Source of the DNA: Gemmatimonadaceae bacterium
GTDB taxonomy: Bacteria; Gemmatimonadota; Gemmatimonadetes; Gemmatimonadales; Gemmatimonadaceae
Assembly (NCBI GenBank): GCA_019752115.1
Contig: JAIEMN010000026.1
Span: forward strand, 1-64,000
Reading direction: 5' to 3'
Length of the DNA: 64,000 bases
Part shown: positions 61,368-64,000 of the stretch, piece after piece
Layout: each line of letters starts with the position of its first letter
How positions within the stretch are numbered: position 1 is the stretch's first letter
The notes under the pieces: model-generated
Databases searched by the model: none
The model's input: only the letters and a program-made list of their open reading frames with translations
What the model was told of the DNA's origin: nothing
Translations under genes and position numbers: made by a program

Positions 61368-62714
61368 TTAGAACTCCTTGCCAATCAGAGAGGACAGCTG
61401 CGCGCGGGCGATACGCCCGTCGAAGCGCGCCTGAATGAGCGCCTGACGCGCCTGGTTGAGCGTCGTCTGGCTCGTGAGCAGATCGAGCAGCGTGCTCGCC
61501 CCGAGCGCGTAGCGCTGCTGCTGCACGCGGAGATCTTCTTCCGCCGCCGCGATCGCCGCGAGCTGCACCTGCACGCGCGCCTGTGCATTCGCCAGCGCCC
61601 GCAGCTGCGTGGTGAGATTTGCGCGCGCCGCCAGCTTGGCATCGCGCAGCTGCGCTTCGGCGTTGTGCAGCGCCACGTCGGCCTGCACCGTGGCTTGCTC
61701 GCGCACGAACTGGTTGAAGAGCGGATACGAGAAGTTGAACGTCATGTTCTGACGGTTCGGGTCGTTGCCGCCAAGCAGGAACAGGTTGCCGCTCGAGAAC
61801 TGCTTCGAGCTCTGTGTATAGGAGTAGTTGTAGGTGAGGCTAAGCGTTGGGAGATACTGCGCGCGCTGCGACTTCTTGCTCGCCTTCGCCGACGCCACGT
61901 TCGCCTCCGCCACCATCACCGCCGGCCCCTGCGACACCAGCGATTCCAGCTCGGCTTCGGTGGGCATCGTGAAGGGCGCATCGACCGTATCCGACGGGCT
62001 CGCCGTGACGGTGGTGGTGGACCCCACCACGCGCGTCAGCGCCGCGTTCGCCACGCGCAGATCGTTCTGCGAGGTGAGCACCGCCAGCCGCGCATTGCCC
62101 ACCTGAATGGCCGAGCGGAGCGAGTCCGACTTGGTGGCGACGCCGGCGGCCACGCGGGCGGTGGACGCCTTGAGCTGCTGCTCGGCCTGCTCCAGCTGCG
62201 CGCGGGCCGCCGCTTCCGATTCGCGCGCGGCGAGCGCCGCGTAGAACTGCTGCTTGGCCTGCAGCGCGGCATCAAAGCGGGCCTGCGTGAACGTGGCGTC
62301 GGCCACATCGGTCGTGGCGCGCGCGCGGCGCAGGTCCTCCCACCGCTGCATGCCGTCGAAGAGCACGAGGTTGGTGGAGAGACCGTTGTTGTAGTTCCAC
62401 GGGTTGCCGGTGAGCGGCACCAGCTGCCCCTGGAAGAACTGCACACCCTGGGTGCGGGCGCTCGATGCCGTCAGGTTGAGCGACGGGATATAGGCGCCGA
62501 TCGCGGATCGCCGCGCCGCGCCGGCGTTCCGTTCGAGGCCGCGGGCGTTCACGACGCCGGGCGCGTTCCGCTGCGCCTGGGCGATCGCCTCGGTGAGCGT
62601 GATCGGCCGGGCGTTGTCGTCGGGCAGCGTCATGGGGGTCTGTGCGCCAAGCGGGGCGGCCACCAGGACCGCCCCGAAAACGACTGCACGACCCGCCTGC
62701 ATCAAAGCGGTCAC
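61368..62714 (-). CDS. TolC family outer-membrane efflux protein
   Basis: A 448-residue outer-membrane channel. Signal peptide VTALMQAGRAVVFGAVLVAA ending APLGAQ. Two TolC-like halves: ITLTEAIAQAQRNAPGVVNA with YIPSLNLTASSART, and KSQRAQYLPTLSLTYNYSYT with LFNQFVREQATVQADVALHN. The GTG at 62714 is chosen because it overlaps the previous stop (TAGTG) and has AGGGGA about 8 nt upstream; ATG at 62702 is an alternative. It is the exit duct for the adaptor-permease pair and perhaps for the RND pump. Confidence 0.92.
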   Translation of the reverse strand: MTALMQAGRAVVFGAVLVAAPLGAQTPMTLPDDNARPITLTEAIAQAQRNAPGVVNARGLERNAGAARRSAIGAYIPSLNLTASSARTQGVQFFQGQLVPLTGNPWNYNNGLSTNLVLFDGMQRWEDLRRARATTDVADATFTQARFDAALQAKQQFYAALAARESEAAARAQLEQAEQQLKASTARVAAGVATKSDSLRSAIQVGNARLAVLTSQNDLRVANAALTRVVGSTTTVTASPSDTVDAPFTMPTEAELESLVSQGPAVMVAEANVASAKASKKSQRAQYLPTLSLTYNYSYTQSSKQFSSGNLFLLGGNDPNRQNMTFNFSYPLFNQFVREQATVQADVALHNAEAQLRDAKLAARANLTTQLRALANAQARVQVQLAAIAAAEEDLRVQQQRYALGASTLLDLLTSQTTLNQARQALIQARFDGRIARAQLSSLIGKEF

Positions 62715-63106
62715 TAGGGTTCCCCTCGCGCCTTTGCCGCACTGTCGGTGGCGCGTTGCTGACGCTCGATGAGACGGCGGAAGGCCGCCTGCTGGGTGCT
62801 GTCGAGCGTGTTCATCATGAGGACGCGCGCACTGTCGCGCGTCGAGTCGAGGGCGGGCTTGACTGGCGCCATGATCGCACTCGAACGCGACCGGCGCCAT
62901 GCCCACACGGAATCAAAGACGGCCCGCTGTTCCGGGCGCAGCTGCAGTTCGTGGTCGAGCGTCTCCACCACGCTGGGCTGTTCGAACCACATCCGGGTGG
63001 CGGGCTTCACCATGGCCCGGTCCGACGCATACCCGACCGCGCCCCCGAACATGAAGGCGCCGACCAGATAGGCCATCGCAAGCGATTTGGGGCGGGGGGT
63101 GCTCAC
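62714..63106 (-). CDS. CpxP/Spy-like periplasmic protein with membrane anchor
   Basis: A 130-residue protein with one N-terminal membrane segment (LAMAYLVGAFMFGGAVGYA) and a helical periplasmic part. The pattern LQLRPEQRAVFDSVWAWRRS and LDSTQQAAFRRLIERQQ resembles the LTxxQ-containing helices of Spy, CpxP and ZraP proteins, which sense misfolded proteins or metals. It starts at GTG 63106, 9 nt after the anti-sigma gene, and overlaps the TolC gene. Its place between the anti-sigma factor and export genes supports an envelope-stress role. Confidence 0.78.
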   Translation of the reverse strand: MSTPRPKSLAMAYLVGAFMFGGAVGYASDRAMVKPATRMWFEQPSVVETLDHELQLRPEQRAVFDSVWAWRRSRSSAIMAPVKPALDSTRDSARVLMMNTLDSTQQAAFRRLIERQQRATDSAAKARGEP

Positions 63107-63115
63107 GGCAGGGGC

Positions 63116-63556
63116 CTAGTAGTCCAGCGGGTTCAGGTAGCGCTCGGGGGCGTCCGGGGCCAGGTGCGGGCGGGCCCGCGACAGGGTGGCCTCATCGACC
63201 GGGAGCGGCATCGTGCTTTCAACGGCGGCGCGCGCCGCCAGCTCGCGTGCCCGGGCGCTGGCCGCCTGATCGCGCACGAAGCTCACGCCCGTGGCCAGCA
63301 GCGCCAGCGTGGCCGCGATCAGTCCGGCTGTCCGCCAGTCCGCCGGGCGCAGCTCGGCAAAGCCGCTCCACCAGCTCGGGCGCAGGACGGTGTCCTGCAT
63401 CGCCGTGGCGAGGCGCTGCATGATCCGCTGCTCCATCCCCTGCCAATAGGCATCGTCGGCGGGGGCGGCGTAGCGCTCGGCGAGGAGCGCCGTGGTGGTG
63501 GGATCCGCATCCGGCGTGGGGCCTACAGCCCGGCCGGCGTCGTTCCGCGTGGTCAT
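63116..63556 (-). CDS. Membrane-anchored anti-sigma factor
   Basis: A 146-residue protein. The N-terminal 70 residues are cytosolic (RYAAPADDAYWQGMEQRIMQ), followed by one transmembrane helix (TAGLIAATLALLATGVSFV) and a short periplasmic tail. No zinc-binding motif is visible. The ATG overlaps the sigma stop (ATGA), and this, with the topology, supports an anti-sigma factor that would release the sigma factor upon an envelope signal. Confidence 0.8.
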   Translation of the reverse strand: MTTRNDAGRAVGPTPDADPTTTALLAERYAAPADDAYWQGMEQRIMQRLATAMQDTVLRPSWWSGFAELRPADWRTAGLIAATLALLATGVSFVRDQAASARARELAARAAVESTMPLPVDEATLSRARPHLAPDAPERYLNPLDY

Positions 63557-64000
63557 TTCTCACTCCGAAGGTTGCTCAGCTGGCGCCGCAGGTGCGCCCG
63601 AGCGTGGTGCAGGTCCGAACGGGCCGTCCCCTCGGGAATCCCGAGCAGCTGGCCGATTTCGGCGTGCTTATACCCCTCAACGTCGTGCAGGACGATGACC
63701 GCCCGCTGCCGCTCGCCAAGGGTGTCCAGCGCGCGCGTCAGTCGCGCGCGCAGTTCATCCGATTCCGCCGGATCGCGGTGCGGAGACGACAGCGTCTCCG
63801 GCAGCTCATCCGCATCGCGCACCTTGCGCCGCCGCGCGATGTCCAACGCCGCATTCGCGACAATGCGATGCAGCCATGCTCCGAACGCCTGTTCCGGGCG
63901 GAAGCGCTCGAGCGCCCGGAACGCGTGCAGAAACCCTTCCTGCACCGCATCCTCGGCGTCGTCGTGCGACAGCACGATGGCCCGCGCCACGGCGTACGCC
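63553..64000 (-). CDS. ECF-type sigma factor (5' end beyond window)
   Basis: Partial: the open frame runs off the right edge, so the start is not in view; 149 codons including the stop are visible. Region 2 (DAEDAVQEGFLHAFRALERF, AFGAWLHRIVANAALDIARR) and region 4 (LDTLGERQRAVIVLHDVEGY, IGQLLGIPEGTARSDLHHAR) are clear. It is the first gene of the six-gene operon sigma, anti-sigma, CpxP/Spy-like, TolC, MacA-like, MacB-type permease, whose spacings are all overlaps or 9 nt at most. Confidence 0.9.
   Translation of the reverse strand, partial: AYAVARAIVLSHDDAEDAVQEGFLHAFRALERFRPEQAFGAWLHRIVANAALDIARRRKVRDADELPETLSSPHRDPAESDELRARLTRALDTLGERQRAVIVLHDVEGYKHAEIGQLLGIPEGTARSDLHHARAHLRRQLSNLRSEK

Overview
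The window is GC-rich chromosomal DNA from a Gram-negative, aerobic, motile bacterium. Evidence: lipoproteins, TolC and RND exporters, a caa3-type cytochrome oxidase, a chemoreceptor, and housekeeping genes (gyrA, leuS, sucB, lpdA). The mix of ECF sigma/anti-sigma pairs, Big2-domain lipoproteins and MacB/HlyD/TolC exporters suggests a Gemmatimonadota (Gemmatimonas-like) organism, but this is inference; no rRNA is present. There is no phage, insertion sequence, CRISPR array or tRNA.

Layout. 0.1-7.1 kb (minus strand): membrane and zinc-ribbon proteins, an RNase HI-like protein that lacks two catalytic carboxylates, an M20 peptidase, a GHMP kinase and a phasin/histone-like Ala-Lys-Pro protein. 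7.3-9.7 kb: a class III CoA-transferase and an ECF sigma/anti-sigma pair with a textbook terminator. 9.7-15.2 kb: lpdA, sucB, a zinc-type dehydrogenase and a TM-helix channel protein. 15.4-24.0 kb: gyrA, a REC-GAF-GGDEF regulator, a CoA-binding protein divergent from a saccharopine-dehydrogenase-like enzyme, and a coupled solute-binding lipoprotein plus chemoreceptor. 24.3-30.0 kb: ctaC-D-E-F-G for a caa3 oxidase. 30-34 kb: membrane proteins, NagX-like and DacB-like proteins. 34.1-41.0 kb: two paralogous surface lipoproteins made of Big2 domains plus 14 propeller-like repeats. 41-45 kb: an aspartate ammonia-lyase fused to a cyclic-nucleotide-binding-like domain, divergent from a Tat-exported glycosylasparaginase. 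45-56 kb: leuS, a hybrid histidine kinase, a PDZ protein, an RND efflux pair and a response regulator. 56-64 kb (minus): Kup, then a tightly coupled operon running ECF sigma, anti-sigma, CpxP/Spy-like, TolC, HlyD-like, MacB-type permease.

The most unusual content is intergenic. Three families of large palindromes occur: (1) three 82-98 bp loopless palindromes centred on GATC, one a perfect 84-bp palindrome; (2) three hairpins with 38-59 nt arms sharing a TCAGGGGGAAG-type core; (3) four 116-126 bp hairpins with 14-nt loops, arranged as two inverted pairs that bracket the glycosylasparaginase gene. Outer arms differ between copies but stay complementary within each copy. Separately, a 15-bp minisatellite occurs at three loci: once non-coding, and once in each of two unrelated HlyD-type genes, where it is read in two different frames.

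Functional links that can be inferred: glycosylasparaginase and the AspA fusion could together turn N-linked glycan remnants into aspartate and then fumarate; SucB and LpdA are the E2 and E3 of 2-oxoglutarate dehydrogenase; the 58.5-64 kb operon looks like a self-regulated envelope-stress export system whose ATPase is not encoded next to its permease.
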